A DNA stretch of 64,000 nt from Candidatus Kouleothrix ribensis (GTDB lineage: Bacteria; Chloroflexota; Chloroflexia; Chloroflexales; Roseiflexaceae): positions 4,216,001 to 4,280,000 of the forward strand of contig JADKGW010000001.1 of the NCBI GenBank assembly GCA_016722075.1. The letters run 5' to 3'. The notes under the pieces are model-generated. The model was given only the letters and a program-made list of their open reading frames with translations, was not told where the DNA came from and did not search any database. Position numbers and translations under genes: made by a program. This document shows, one piece after another, positions 52,810 through 62,135 of the stretch. How positions within the stretch are numbered: the first letter of the stretch is position 1; every line of letters starts with the position of its first letter.

Positions 52810-53259
52810 CTACTCGTAGATCCAGCGATCGGTGCTCCGATCGAGCGTCACAAGCTCGCTGGTTTGGAAGAACAGCGCCACCTCTTTCTCGCCATTCTCG
52901 GGCGAGTCCGAGGCGTGAATCAAGTTGCGCCCGATTTCGACCGCGAAGTCGCCGCGGATGGTGCCGGGTGCGGCCTGGGCCGGGTTGGTCGCGCCGACCG
53001 TGTTACGAATCATCGTGATCGCATTCTTGCCGACCACTACCGCTGCCACGACTGGGCCAGAGGTAATATACGCGACCAAGTCGTTGAAGAATGGCTTGCC
53101 CTCGTGGATGGCGTAGTGCCGGCGAGCCAGCGCGTCGTCGATACGCATCAGCTTCAGGCCGGCCAGCTTCAGGCCACGCTGCTCGAGCCGCGTCAGTATT
53201 GGCCCGATCAATCCACGCTGGACAGCATCAGGCTTCAAGAGAATAAGTGATCGTTCCAT
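52810..53259 (-). CDS. ndk: Nucleoside-diphosphate kinase
   Basis: 149 residues. Transfers phosphate from ATP to NDPs through the active-site His in GRNLIHASDSPENGEKE. The start ERSLILLKPDAVQRGLIGPIL, the loop EGKPFFNDLVAYITSGPVVAAV and the end of the domain match the family from end to end. The ATG at 53259 is favoured by homologues; a GTG five codons earlier is closer to AAAGGAG. It lies downstream of the Roadblock gene on the same strand, 137 bp apart, and may share its transcript. Confidence 0.97.
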   Translation of the reverse strand: MERSLILLKPDAVQRGLIGPILTRLEQRGLKLAGLKLMRIDDALARRHYAIHEGKPFFNDLVAYITSGPVVAAVVVGKNAITMIRNTVGATNPAQAAPGTIRGDFAVEIGRNLIHASDSPENGEKEVALFFQTSELVTLDRSTDRWIYE

Positions 53260-53396
53260 GCCCTGCTCGGACACTCCTTTCTCAATCGTGTCTTTACGGC
53301 TGCAAACACCCCTATACTACCACATATGCCCGGCATCGCGGCAAGCCTGGCGACGGCGGGCATAACGTGAAACGGCAGCCGAAACGACCGCAGCGC

Positions 53397-53744
53397 CTAG
53401 ATTGGCACGGCCTCGCCGATGCGCTTAGCCGCGCGGCGCATCTCCATCTTCACCAGCCCAAGGTTGATGATCCGCTGCGTGATCACAACGAGAATCAAAT
53501 CTTTGGCCTCGAGCATCAGGATCGAACCTTGCTCGGCATCGATAATCGTATCCATCAGCATACCAACGCCAATGCGCTTGGTTGCCTTATCGATTTCGCC
53601 AAAGACGGCGGCAGACATGGCTCCGAGGATTTCAGCATCTTCCTCATCCATGAGTGTGCTTGCGACAACCAGTCCATCCTTGCCGACAAGCAAGCTGCCA
53701 ATCACGCCTTCTACTCGGATTAGGTCTTCGACGATCCGCCTCAT
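53397..53744 (-). CDS. Roadblock/LC7 domain protein
   Basis: 115 residues, a single Roadblock/LC7 fold: VEDLIRVEGVIGSLLVGKDGLVVAST, LGAMSAAVFGEIDKATKRIG, SILMLEAKDLILVVITQRIINLGLVKMEMRRAAKRI. In bacteria such proteins (MglB-like) regulate small GTPases that control polarity and gliding, or serve as dimerisation platforms. No MglA-like GTPase gene is in the window. Start ATG 53744 follows AGGAAAGGCTAAAGTC. It begins 32 nt after the giant TPR protein gene on the same strand, so the two are almost certainly co-transcribed and probably act together. Confidence 0.9.
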   Translation of the reverse strand: MRRIVEDLIRVEGVIGSLLVGKDGLVVASTLMDEEDAEILGAMSAAVFGEIDKATKRIGVGMLMDTIIDAEQGSILMLEAKDLILVVITQRIINLGLVKMEMRRAAKRIGEAVPI

Positions 53745-53776
53745 GACTTTAGCCTTTCCTTTGGTGGGAGAATTGG

Positions 53777-56700
53777 TTAGCGTGCGCCGCGTGGCCCGCC
53801 AAGTGTCCAGCTATATTCTTCAATTGCTTCGCGCAGGCGCCCCTGTTTCGAGTAGGCGTCGCCCAGTACGCGATGCAGCGTCTGTAGCAGGTGCTGATCG
53901 TCGTTGTTAGCGATCAGATCCTGTAACTCGCCAACCACACTGTCGAGCTGGCGGTTGTGCCGCACCAGGTGCCGGTATTGCTTTGCAGCCAGATCGACCA
54001 TGCCGATTTGGCTGACGACCCGCGCTACCGAGAGGCGTAGCACATCGTTCTCGGGGTCAGCGTCGAGCTGCCGTAAGAATGCGTCGAGCACGTCGTTGCC
54101 GGTTGTTACCGGCTGTGCTGCCGCAGCCGGCGGCTCTACAGCATGTACCGGTGGCTCGGCCTTTGGCGATTCGGCCACGGGTTCAGTTGGCGGCTCGGCT
54201 GTCGGTTCAGCTGGCAGCTCGGCTGCCGGCGCGGCGACTGGCTCGGCTGCAGCTGGCGGTTCGGCCTGGGCTGGCGGCTCGCCCAGGCCCAGCGTGGCGA
54301 TCTCGTCGTCGGTCAGGCCCAGCTCGCCCAGCGAGAAGGGTGTCATATCCGGCTCGTCGGCTACCGCCGGCTCAGCTACAGGCTCGGCTGCCGGCGCGGC
54401 GGCTGGCTCGGCTGCGGCTGCCGGTTCGGCCTGGGCCGGCGGCCCGCCGAGGCCTAGCGTGGCGATCTCGTCGTCGGTCAGGCCCAGCTCGCCCAGCGAG
54501 AAGGGCGTCATATCCGGCTCGTCGGCTACCGCCGGCTCAGCTACAGGCTCGGCTGCCGGCGCGGCCGGCGCGGGTGGTTCGCCCAGGCCCAGCGCCGCAA
54601 TCTCGACCTCGGTCAGGCCCAGCTCACTCAGCGAGAAGGGCGTCAGGTCGGGCTCAGCGATCACCGGCGGCTCCTCGGCCGGCGCGGCTGCGGGCGCAGG
54701 CTCGGCAGGCGCCCCCAGGGTAGCGATCTCGTCGTCGGTCAGGCCCAGCTCGCCCAGCGAGAAGGGCGTCATATCTGGCTCGTCGGCCGCCGACACGTCC
54801 TCAGCCGGCTCATCCTGTGTAGTCTCAGCCGGTGGCTCGCCCAGGCCCAGGGCATTAATCTCGGCCCCAGATAACCCTAGCTCGCCCAGCGAGAAGGGCG
54901 TCATATCCGGCTCGTCGGCCACTGGCGCTGGTTTGGCCGGGGCAGCATCACCCAGGCCGAGGGCATTGATCTCATCCTCCGACAAACCCAGATCGGCGAG
55001 TGAGAAGGGCGTCATATCCGGCTCATCGGCCACCGGCATCTCGCCGGCAGTTGCACCGGCATCGTCGGCCAGCAGGTCGAGATCGCGGGGTGCGGAGCGT
55101 GCCGGCGCGGGCAGATCGTCGGGCTGATCGTATGCCTCATCCGCCTCGGTATACTCGGCCTCCATATCGATCACTTCATCGCCATCGCGGATCTCGATAT
55201 TGGCCTCGTGCAGCCGCTGGCCGATCTCTTCGATCCGATCCGCCTCGGCCTCGGGGTCTTCAACATTCGCGATGATATCGGCAATATCGATAAAGCCCTG
55301 CTCGCGGCCAAGCGCGATCAGGCGATCGATCACGAGATCGCCGCTGATTACCATCATATTCGGATCGGCGGGCGGGGGCGGAGCCACATGCTCAGGCGTG
55401 GTGGTCGACCAGTGTAGATCACCGCCGTCGAGGCCTTCGAGCTCTTCCTCCGTCAGCCGCAGGCCAACTTCGCCATTCTGATCGGCAGCTGCGTCGTCCA
55501 GCTCTAGCGAGCTAATCTCGTCGTCGCTCAGGCCGAGGTCGTCTAGCGAGAAAGGTGCCAGGTCATCTGCTGTCGCCGCCTCGTCGTCTTCGGCTGCAGT
55601 TGTGGCCTCGGTATCGGCCAGATCGGCCTCGGACAGCGGCGCGGCCGCGAAGTCAGCCGACTCGGCGCCAGTGGTTTCTAGCGCCTGGGGTGGGCTGGCC
55701 TCGCCAGTGCCGCCGATCGCGGCAATCTCATCGGCGGAGAGGCCCAGGTCGGCCAGCGAGAAGGGCTGAACCTGGCCGCTGGCCAGCGCGTCTTGCAGGT
55801 TCTCGATCTCGGGTGCGGCCGGCGCAGGCGCAGGCGGCGCCTCGGGCGCGGCAGTGCCGCCGATCGCGGCAATCTCATCGGCGGAGAGGCCCAGGTCGGC
55901 CAGTGAGAAGGGCTGAACCTGGCCGCTGGCCAGCGCGTCTTGCAGGTTCTCGATCTCGGGTGCGGCCGGCGCAGGCGCAGGCGGCGGCTCGGGCGCGGCA
56001 GTGCCACCGATCGCGGCAATCTCATCGGCAGAGAGGCCCAGGTCGGCCAGCGAGAAGGGCTGAACCTGGCCGCTGGCCAGCGCATCTTGCAGGTTCTCGA
56101 TCTCGGGTGCGGCCGGCGCAGGCGCAGGCGGCGCCTCAGGTGCAAGTGCGGCCGGCATATCGGCATCATCGCGCAGCGGCACATCGTCCATTGAGAACAG
56201 GCCGAGGTGCTCATCTGGCTCGAGCGACACATCAGGCAAGGGCGGTGGCGGCGGCAGTTCGCTGCTGGCGTGTTTCTGCTTCAGCTTCGAGAAGATCGAC
56301 GTATCGACCTCGGCAGGTGGCTCGGCCATCGACTTTACGAAGCCTGGTTCAGGTTTCTGCGAAGCCTGCTGCCAGCTGAACCCGCGCGGTTCGCTGCCGG
56401 TATCTTCCTCATCGAGATCGCCAGTTGGCTCAAATGTGTCGGGGGCTGCGAACGCCGAGACGCGCGGTGGCGGCGGTGGCGTGTCTTCCAGCGAGAACGG
56501 CTGGAGCGAAGGTGGCAGCCCGCCCAGGTTACGGGCAGTGTCGTCGTTGACATTGAGATCGAGCTCGTCGATCGAGAACGGCTGGAGATCGGCCGGCAGA
56601 TCATCATCCGACGTGCTGGCCGGCGCGCTCGGCGCCGGCGCGCGTGGTGCGGTGGTACGGCTGGGCTGCTGCAGGCTCTCGAGGCCGGCGATCTCGTCGT

Positions 56701-58675
56701 CGGAGATGCCGAGATCGCTCAGCGAGAAGGGCGACAGTTGCGGCTCGTCGTCGGCGCCGGTATCACGCGGCGCTTTGGCCGGCGCGCTGCCTTGCAGGCT
56801 CTCGAGGCCAGCGATCTCGTCGTCGGACAAGCCCAGGTCATTCAGCGAGAATGGTGTCAGGTCGGGCTGCTCTTCAGCGGCCGGCGCCGGCGCGGGTGCA
56901 GCCTCGGCGGCCGGCGCGCCAAACGCGGCAATCTCATCGTCGGAGAGACCCAGGTCGGCCAGCGAGAAGGGTGTCATATCCGGCTCAGCCGCCTCGGCGG
57001 CGGGTGCAGCCTCAGCGGCGGGTGCGGCCTCGGCGGCCGGCGTACCAAACGCGGCAATCTCATCGTCGGAGAGACCCAGGTCGGCCAGCGAGAAGGGTGT
57101 CATATCCGGCTCAGCGGCCTCGGCGGCGGGCGCGGGCGCGACCTCAGCAGCCGGTGCGGGTGCGGCCTCGGCGGCAGGTGCACCAAACGCGGCAATCTCA
57201 TCGTCGGAGAGGCCCAGGTCGGCCAGTGAGAAGGGCGTCATATCCGGCTCAGCGGCCGGTGCCGGCGCAGGCTCAGCGGCGGGTGCCGGCGCAGGCTCAG
57301 CGGCCGGTGCAGCCTCGGCAGCCGGTGCGGGTGCGGCCTCGGCGGCAGGCGCACCAAACGCGGCAATCTCATCATCGGAGAGGCCCAGGTCGGCCAGTGA
57401 GAAGGGCGTCATATCCGGCTCAGCGGCGGGTGCCGGCGCAGGCTCAGCGGCAGGCGCGGCCTCGGCGGCGGGTGCAGCCTCAGCAGCAGGCGCGGCCTCG
57501 GCGGCCGGCGCGCTGAACGCGGCAATCTCGTCGTCGGAGAGGCCCAGGTCGGCCAGTGAGAAGGGCGTTGTATCCGGCTCAGCGGCGGGCGTGGGCGCCG
57601 GCTGGCCGGCTTCGATATCGTTAAACGAGAACGGCTGAATTTGATCAGCGCTGGCGGACGGCGGCACCTCGCCGATATGATCGAGCGAAAGCAAGCTGGC
57701 CAGAAAATCGTCGGTTTCGGGGTTAGGCTCGGGGGGTGGGGGCGCAGCTGCCGGCCGGGCCGGTGGCGCAGCCGTCAGGTCGTCGAGCCACGACGACGAA
57801 AACACCGCCGCAGGTTCGGCCGGCGTGCCAACCGGCGTCACGGCCTCCATCGGGCGGGTAGCAGCCAGCGGCTCCTGCTGCTCGGTAGCGCGGCGGCTGC
57901 GCCAGGCAGCCTCATCCCACTCCTCAAGCGCCGGCTCGTCACCCACCACCTGCGGCAGCGGGTCGAACAGCGAACTTGCGACGCTCTGATAGGGATCCAT
58001 GCGCCTGGCCGTCTCCCAGTAGCGTTCGCCTTCAGACCGGCCCGAAGACATCAGCAAGTAACCGATCAGCAGGTTGGCCTTGAGCGACTCGGGGCGCTCG
58101 GCCAGGATATCGCGGCAGAGGTCGATCGCCTCCTCTTCCTGGGTATCGCGCCAGAGCGTCTCGGCCAGGGCGACCTTGGCATCGAAGCGCTGGGGCTGAT
58201 CGGCAATCACCTGGCGGAACTCGGCCACCGCCTGCGGCAGCATATGGCCCTTGGCATACAGGCGTGCCAGGCCGGCGCGGCTAAGGCGCAGCTGGGCATT
58301 TTCGCTACCCCAGTTCTCGCTATACAGGCGCAGCAGCTGGCTGCGGATCTCGGTCATATCGGGCTTGATCTCGAGCGCCTGCTCGAACTCGGCGATCGCC
58401 CGCTCGATCTGCCCCTGGCGCTCGGAAGTGATACCCAAGCCAACATGCGCAGGAATATTCTCGGGATCCGAGCGCAGCACGCGCTCGAACGACTCTTGCG
58501 CGCGGTCGAGCTGCCGGTTCGCCAGGTAGGCCTCGCCCAGGATGCGATAGGCCTCGAGATTATCGGGGTATTGATCGAGGATATGTTGGGCTAACCCGAT
58601 CGTGCGATCGAGATCACTGGTTTCGAGCGACTGCCGAGCTTGGTCGTAGGCCGCTTGCAGGCTCATGCTTGCCAT
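53777..58675 (-). CDS. Giant TPR protein with ~17 PFSLxDLGLS motifs and an embedded sigma-region-1.1-like domain
   Basis: 1632 residues. Residues ~1-235 are TPR repeats (SLETSDLDRTIGLAQHIL, PDNLEAYRILGEAYLANRQL, PENIPAHVGLGITSERQG). Residues ~345-1470 are Ala/Pro/Glu-rich with about 17 full copies of PFSLxDLGLSxDEIxxL plus degenerate ones such as IQPFSFNDIEAG and LQPFSIDEL. Between copies at residues ~1106-1170 is a compact segment, DLVIDRLIALGREQGFID...EIGQRLHEANIEIRDGDEVID, similar to sigma-70 region 1.1. The end (~1530-1632) is TPR-like again. Acidic overall, no signal peptide, so cytoplasmic. GGGAGGACCGAC precedes ATG 58675. The repeated motif is probably a docking peptide; partner unknown, the Roadblock protein being the first candidate. 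Confidence 0.8.
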   Translation of the reverse strand: MASMSLQAAYDQARQSLETSDLDRTIGLAQHILDQYPDNLEAYRILGEAYLANRQLDRAQESFERVLRSDPENIPAHVGLGITSERQGQIERAIAEFEQALEIKPDMTEIRSQLLRLYSENWGSENAQLRLSRAGLARLYAKGHMLPQAVAEFRQVIADQPQRFDAKVALAETLWRDTQEEEAIDLCRDILAERPESLKANLLIGYLLMSSGRSEGERYWETARRMDPYQSVASSLFDPLPQVVGDEPALEEWDEAAWRSRRATEQQEPLAATRPMEAVTPVGTPAEPAAVFSSSWLDDLTAAPPARPAAAPPPPEPNPETDDFLASLLSLDHIGEVPPSASADQIQPFSFNDIEAGQPAPTPAAEPDTTPFSLADLGLSDDEIAAFSAPAAEAAPAAEAAPAAEAAPAAEPAPAPAAEPDMTPFSLADLGLSDDEIAAFGAPAAEAAPAPAAEAAPAAEPAPAPAAEPAPAPAAEPDMTPFSLADLGLSDDEIAAFGAPAAEAAPAPAAEVAPAPAAEAAEPDMTPFSLADLGLSDDEIAAFGTPAAEAAPAAEAAPAAEAAEPDMTPFSLADLGLSDDEIAAFGAPAAEAAPAPAPAAEEQPDLTPFSLNDLGLSDDEIAGLESLQGSAPAKAPRDTGADDEPQLSPFSLSDLGISDDEIAGLESLQQPSRTTAPRAPAPSAPASTSDDDLPADLQPFSIDELDLNVNDDTARNLGGLPPSLQPFSLEDTPPPPPRVSAFAAPDTFEPTGDLDEEDTGSEPRGFSWQQASQKPEPGFVKSMAEPPAEVDTSIFSKLKQKHASSELPPPPPLPDVSLEPDEHLGLFSMDDVPLRDDADMPAALAPEAPPAPAPAAPEIENLQDALASGQVQPFSLADLGLSADEIAAIGGTAAPEPPPAPAPAAPEIENLQDALASGQVQPFSLADLGLSADEIAAIGGTAAPEAPPAPAPAAPEIENLQDALASGQVQPFSLADLGLSADEIAAIGGTGEASPPQALETTGAESADFAAAPLSEADLADTEATTAAEDDEAATADDLAPFSLDDLGLSDDEISSLELDDAAADQNGEVGLRLTEEELEGLDGGDLHWSTTTPEHVAPPPPADPNMMVISGDLVIDRLIALGREQGFIDIADIIANVEDPEAEADRIEEIGQRLHEANIEIRDGDEVIDMEAEYTEADEAYDQPDDLPAPARSAPRDLDLLADDAGATAGEMPVADEPDMTPFSLADLGLSEDEINALGLGDAAPAKPAPVADEPDMTPFSLGELGLSGAEINALGLGEPPAETTQDEPAEDVSAADEPDMTPFSLGELGLTDDEIATLGAPAEPAPAAAPAEEPPVIAEPDLTPFSLSELGLTEVEIAALGLGEPPAPAAPAAEPVAEPAVADEPDMTPFSLGELGLTDDEIATLGLGGPPAQAEPAAAAEPAAAPAAEPVAEPAVADEPDMTPFSLGELGLTDDEIATLGLGEPPAQAEPPAAAEPVAAPAAELPAEPTAEPPTEPVAESPKAEPPVHAVEPPAAAAQPVTTGNDVLDAFLRQLDADPENDVLRLSVARVVSQIGMVDLAAKQYRHLVRHNRQLDSVVGELQDLIANNDDQHLLQTLHRVLGDAYSKQGRLREAIEEYSWTLGGPRGAR
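55719..56159 (-). repeat. Three 147-bp in-frame repeats inside the TPR gene
   Basis: Near-identical units beginning with GCGGCAATCTCATCGGC (window strand) at 55719, 55866 and 56013, period 147 bp = 49 codons. They encode EIENLQDALASGQVQPFSL followed by the DLGLSADEI motif. High DNA identity indicates recent duplication or correction between copies. Confidence 0.9.
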
Positions 58676-59470
58676 GTCGGTCCTCCCGCCGGTGCGCCAG
58701 CGTGATGGCGTCAAGTGTAATCTTTTACGAGTGGAAGTGTGCAGGGAATGCTCTAGGGCAGAACATCGCTGTATAACGTGTAAAGCTACGGGGCTATTAT
58801 ATAGCACGCGTCAAGGCATTGCAAGGGGATGCAATTGACGAAATGATCCAACATTGTAACCTGATTCGATTGTAACATGGAACAAAGCCACACGCAACCC
58901 GTGGCGAACGGCGCACGCTCGTATGCACGAGTTGCGCACTGGTATGCCAACTTACACGTCTGCCCGCCGCAAACCGATCGGGCCGGGCCGGGCCAGCCGG
59001 GCGATTCGCCCGGCCCAGAATTATTGCAGATCCGTATCGAATGCGCAGCAGGGCCAGCAGCGCCAGGCGCATCTGGAAGCATTAGAGCCGGCAGCGAGGC
59101 ATGCTTTGCCAATCGCGCAACGCATACCAGCGCGGTACATACGCACATACAGCCGCGCATGACACCAGCGCAATGCGGTGTAAACTATTTCACCATGGCC
59201 AACCGATGCAGGATGAAACTGTTCAGACGTCTGGAGTGAGGACGCGGACACACGCGGATAACGGGCCATCTATCCGCGCTCGCCCTCGTCATCTACCCCT
59301 CAATGTGAACATGTACTGTAGCCCCGAAACGCGCCACGCAGCCTATTGCAAGGCCCTGGCGGCTATGCTACACTACAGATTGCCCCAACCAATGCCCGCA
59401 GCTAGTATCCGACAATTATGCCGAGAGGTGCCGCTCCGTAGCGCGGCTGTATCATCTCAAAGGAGCACCG
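58676..59470. other. Divergent intergenic region, no supported gene
   Basis: 795 bp between the TPR gene and the APH-fold kinase. Open frames on both strands lack domains and ribosome sites. TATGCTACACT at about 59366 might be a -10 region for the kinase. Nothing else noted. Confidence 0.6.
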
Positions 59471-60931
59471 ATGGCATCTGATCCGAGCGTGCGCGCTGCC
59501 GCGCACCTGTCTGACTCTGCGCTCGATCCGCTGGCGAGCCCACGCCTGCAGGCAGAGCTGCCGGGTATTCGCACAGCCTTCGATGAGCAAGCCATGCGCG
59601 AACAGCTGCAGCTGGCGCTGGCCGGCCAGCCAGCTGGAGCATTGGCGATTGAAACGTGCGAGGTTGATCAGGCGACCTATGTGGCTGGCGTGGGCTGTAC
59701 GGTGCGCTACGTAGTGGCCGTGCGCGACGCAAGCGGCGCCAGCCACACGCGGCTGGTCAGCGGGCAGGTGTTTCCCGATGCTGCCAGCTGCAGGGCCTAC
59801 CTACACGACGCGCTCGCGCCGCTGGTTGGCCGGGTAGCAGGGCGCGCCGAGACGGCGCCGTTTCCCCAGCCGGTGGGCATGATCGAGGCGCCGGCGATGG
59901 CCGTGTTCGCCTTCCCGATCGATGGCGACCTGCCGGCGCTGATCGAAGTGACCGAGGCTGGGCGGATGCGTGGAGCGCTGCGCAGCCTGCTGCCCGCGAT
60001 CGGCCTGCAGGTGCCCGAGCAGAGCGACTGCCGGGCCGAGCTGGTTGACTATGGGCGCCAGCGCCGTTGCACGCTGCGCTACCACCTGGGCGATGTGACC
60101 GTGTACGGCAAGCTCACGGGCGACGGCAGCGGGGCCATGGCCGGCGACATTAGCGCGGCGCTGATCGATGTCGGCCAGCGTGCGCCCACCGGCGTCGCGT
60201 TTCGTATCCCGCGTGTGCTGGCCTGGCTACCCGATCTCCAGCTTTCGCTGCTCGAGGCCATACCCGGTAAGGATGTGGTTGGCGACATGGTCAAGGCACG
60301 GCTGCGCGGCAAGCCCGCGCCCACCAGCGCGCTTACACTTGAAGAGACGATCGAGGTATGCGCGCGGATTGGTGCAGCGCTGCACACCTCGGGCAGCGCA
60401 ATCGGCCCGCGCCGCACGATCGACGACGAGCTGGCCAGCCTGGGCCGGGCGCTCGCGCAGGTGCAGGCCTACGCGCCCGAGCTGGGCGCGCTGCTGGCCG
60501 CCGGGTATGATCAGATCGCCGCACGTGCGCAAGGATCGGGTGCGCTACCGCTGTGCTTCAACCACGGCGACTTTACCGCCGGCCAGTTCCTGTTCGACGG
60601 CGCCACGAGCGGGTTGGTCGATTTCGACTCGGTGTGCCAGGCCGAGCCGGCGCTGGATGTCGCCCAGTTCCTGACCTATCTGCGCGTTGGTGGCCTGAAA
60701 TCGAAGCATACGCCTGAGCAGACACGCGCGATCTTCAAGAGCCTGACCGAGCGCTTTTTTGCAGCCTACCAGGCCGGCGCCGGCCTGGCCGACACAGCTC
60801 AGCTACGCGAGCGGGTAGCGCTGTATAGCATGATCAGTTTGCTGCGGCGGGTGCTGCGCAGCTGGCAGAAGATGAAGCCGGCCCGGATCATCAGCGCGCT
60901 CGAGATGCTGCAGGCCGAGCTGGCAGCCTAA
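59471..60931 (+). CDS. APH-fold phosphotransferase (aminoglycoside-kinase/maltokinase-like)
   Basis: 486 residues. The C-terminal half holds the Brenner motif FNHGDFTAGQFLFDG with the catalytic Asp and the metal-binding DFDSVCQAEPALDVAQFL. The N-lobe has YHLGDVTVYGKLTGDG, a kinase-like Lys. The ~190-residue N-terminal region before the lobe has no family I recognise. Such proteins phosphorylate small alcohols or aminoglycoside-like sugars; this one is long for a resistance enzyme. AAAGGAGCACC precedes ATG 59471. Stands alone, followed after 230 bp by the phosphoesterase gene. Confidence 0.82.
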   Translation: MASDPSVRAAAHLSDSALDPLASPRLQAELPGIRTAFDEQAMREQLQLALAGQPAGALAIETCEVDQATYVAGVGCTVRYVVAVRDASGASHTRLVSGQVFPDAASCRAYLHDALAPLVGRVAGRAETAPFPQPVGMIEAPAMAVFAFPIDGDLPALIEVTEAGRMRGALRSLLPAIGLQVPEQSDCRAELVDYGRQRRCTLRYHLGDVTVYGKLTGDGSGAMAGDISAALIDVGQRAPTGVAFRIPRVLAWLPDLQLSLLEAIPGKDVVGDMVKARLRGKPAPTSALTLEETIEVCARIGAALHTSGSAIGPRRTIDDELASLGRALAQVQAYAPELGALLAAGYDQIAARAQGSGALPLCFNHGDFTAGQFLFDGATSGLVDFDSVCQAEPALDVAQFLTYLRVGGLKSKHTPEQTRAIFKSLTERFFAAYQAGAGLADTAQLRERVALYSMISLLRRVLRSWQKMKPARIISALEMLQAELAA

Positions 60932-61161
60932 CCCAGGCCGTAGTGGGCAGTCGGCAGGCCGCAGTATCCCGCGATAGTGCCGCCTGCCTGCTGCTCGCTG
61001 CCCACCGCCCCCTGCCCACCGCCGCCTGCCCCCTGCCCACTGCCACCTGCCTGCCGCTGATTAATCGAAACCTAATCTCTACTAAGTATAATAATCCTAT
61101 CGCCCGCGCCCCGTTCTGGCTGGCGCACTGGTGCCAGCACGGCTTTCAGGAGCCTTGAGCA

Positions 61162-62115
61162 ATGAAAACACCCACGGTGCTATTTGTCGCGCTGATCGTC
61201 GTACTGATCGGCATCCTGGCCGCATTCGGTGCCGGTGTAGCCGGGGTTGCGCCTAACCCCGCGACAGCCGCCAACCCGGCGGAGGCAGTGCCGGCCTTCA
61301 AGCATGTATTCGTGCTTGTGCTCGAGAATCATGCCTACAGCCAGGTGATCGGCAACCAGGACGCAGCGTACCTCAACCGGCTCGCCGGCCAGTATGGGCT
61401 GTCTACCCAATACTATGGTGTTGGGCACCCCAGCCTGCCGAACTACCTGGCGCTCACCGGCGGCGATACGTTCGGCATCACCCGCGACTGCACCAACTGC
61501 ATAATCGATCAGCCCAACCTGGCCGACCAGATCGAAGCGCGCGGGAAGTCGTGGAAGGCCTACATGGAATCGATGCCGCACGCATGCTTCGTCGGCGACG
61601 CGCCGCCGCTGTACCGGCAGAAGCACAACCCATTCATCTATTACAGTAATATTCGCAACGACCCGGCGCGCTGCGCCAGGATCGTTCCGTTCAGCGACTT
61701 CGCGGCCGACCTGCAGGCGAACAAGCTGCCCGATTTCACCTGGATCACGCCGAATATGTGCAACGACGGGCACGACTGCGAGATCAGCACGACCAACAGC
61801 TGGCTCGAGACCTGGGTGCCGCAGATTCTGGCGTCGCCGGCCTGGCAGGATGAGGGCGTGCTCTTCATCACCTTCGACGAAGGCGAGTCAGGCGATGACG
61901 GCGGGTGCTGCCAATATGCCAGGGGTGGCCAGATCGTCACGCTGGTGATCTCGCCGCTGGCCCGGCCGGGCTTTCACTCGCCGATTGGCTACACGCACTA
62001 CTCGCTGCTGCGCACGATCGAGGCGGCCTGGCAGCTGCCACTCCTGGGCCACGCCGACTGCGCGTGCTCGCCGACCATGGCCGATTTCTTTCAGCCAGGG
62101 ACGGCCAGGCGCTGA
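61162..62115 (+). CDS. Exported phosphoesterase (acid phosphatase / phospholipase C-like, PF04185 type)
   Basis: 317 residues. A signal segment FVALIVVLIGILAAFGAGVAGV targets it across the membrane. The catalytic core reads FVLVLENHAYSQVIGN (metal-binding Glu/Asn), GVGHPSLPNYLALTGGDTFG with the nucleophile region, LADQIEARGKSWKAYMESMP, and VLFITFDEGESGDDGG. It matches phosphoesterases of the acid phosphatase/phospholipase C superfamily that release phosphate from extracellular esters. ATG 61162 follows CAGGAGCC. The stop is 20 bp from the end of the convergent HAD gene. Confidence 0.9.
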   Translation: MKTPTVLFVALIVVLIGILAAFGAGVAGVAPNPATAANPAEAVPAFKHVFVLVLENHAYSQVIGNQDAAYLNRLAGQYGLSTQYYGVGHPSLPNYLALTGGDTFGITRDCTNCIIDQPNLADQIEARGKSWKAYMESMPHACFVGDAPPLYRQKHNPFIYYSNIRNDPARCARIVPFSDFAADLQANKLPDFTWITPNMCNDGHDCEISTTNSWLETWVPQILASPAWQDEGVLFITFDEGESGDDGGCCQYARGGQIVTLVISPLARPGFHSPIGYTHYSLLRTIEAAWQLPLLGHADCACSPTMADFFQPGTARR

Positions 62116-62135
62116 GGGGCGTATCGCCAGCTGTG

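Noticed and set aside
56207..57638. Arg/Ser/Ala-rich long frames opposite the TPR gene
   Set aside because: Antisense shadow of the Ala/Pro/Glu repeat region; low-complexity products with no start signals.
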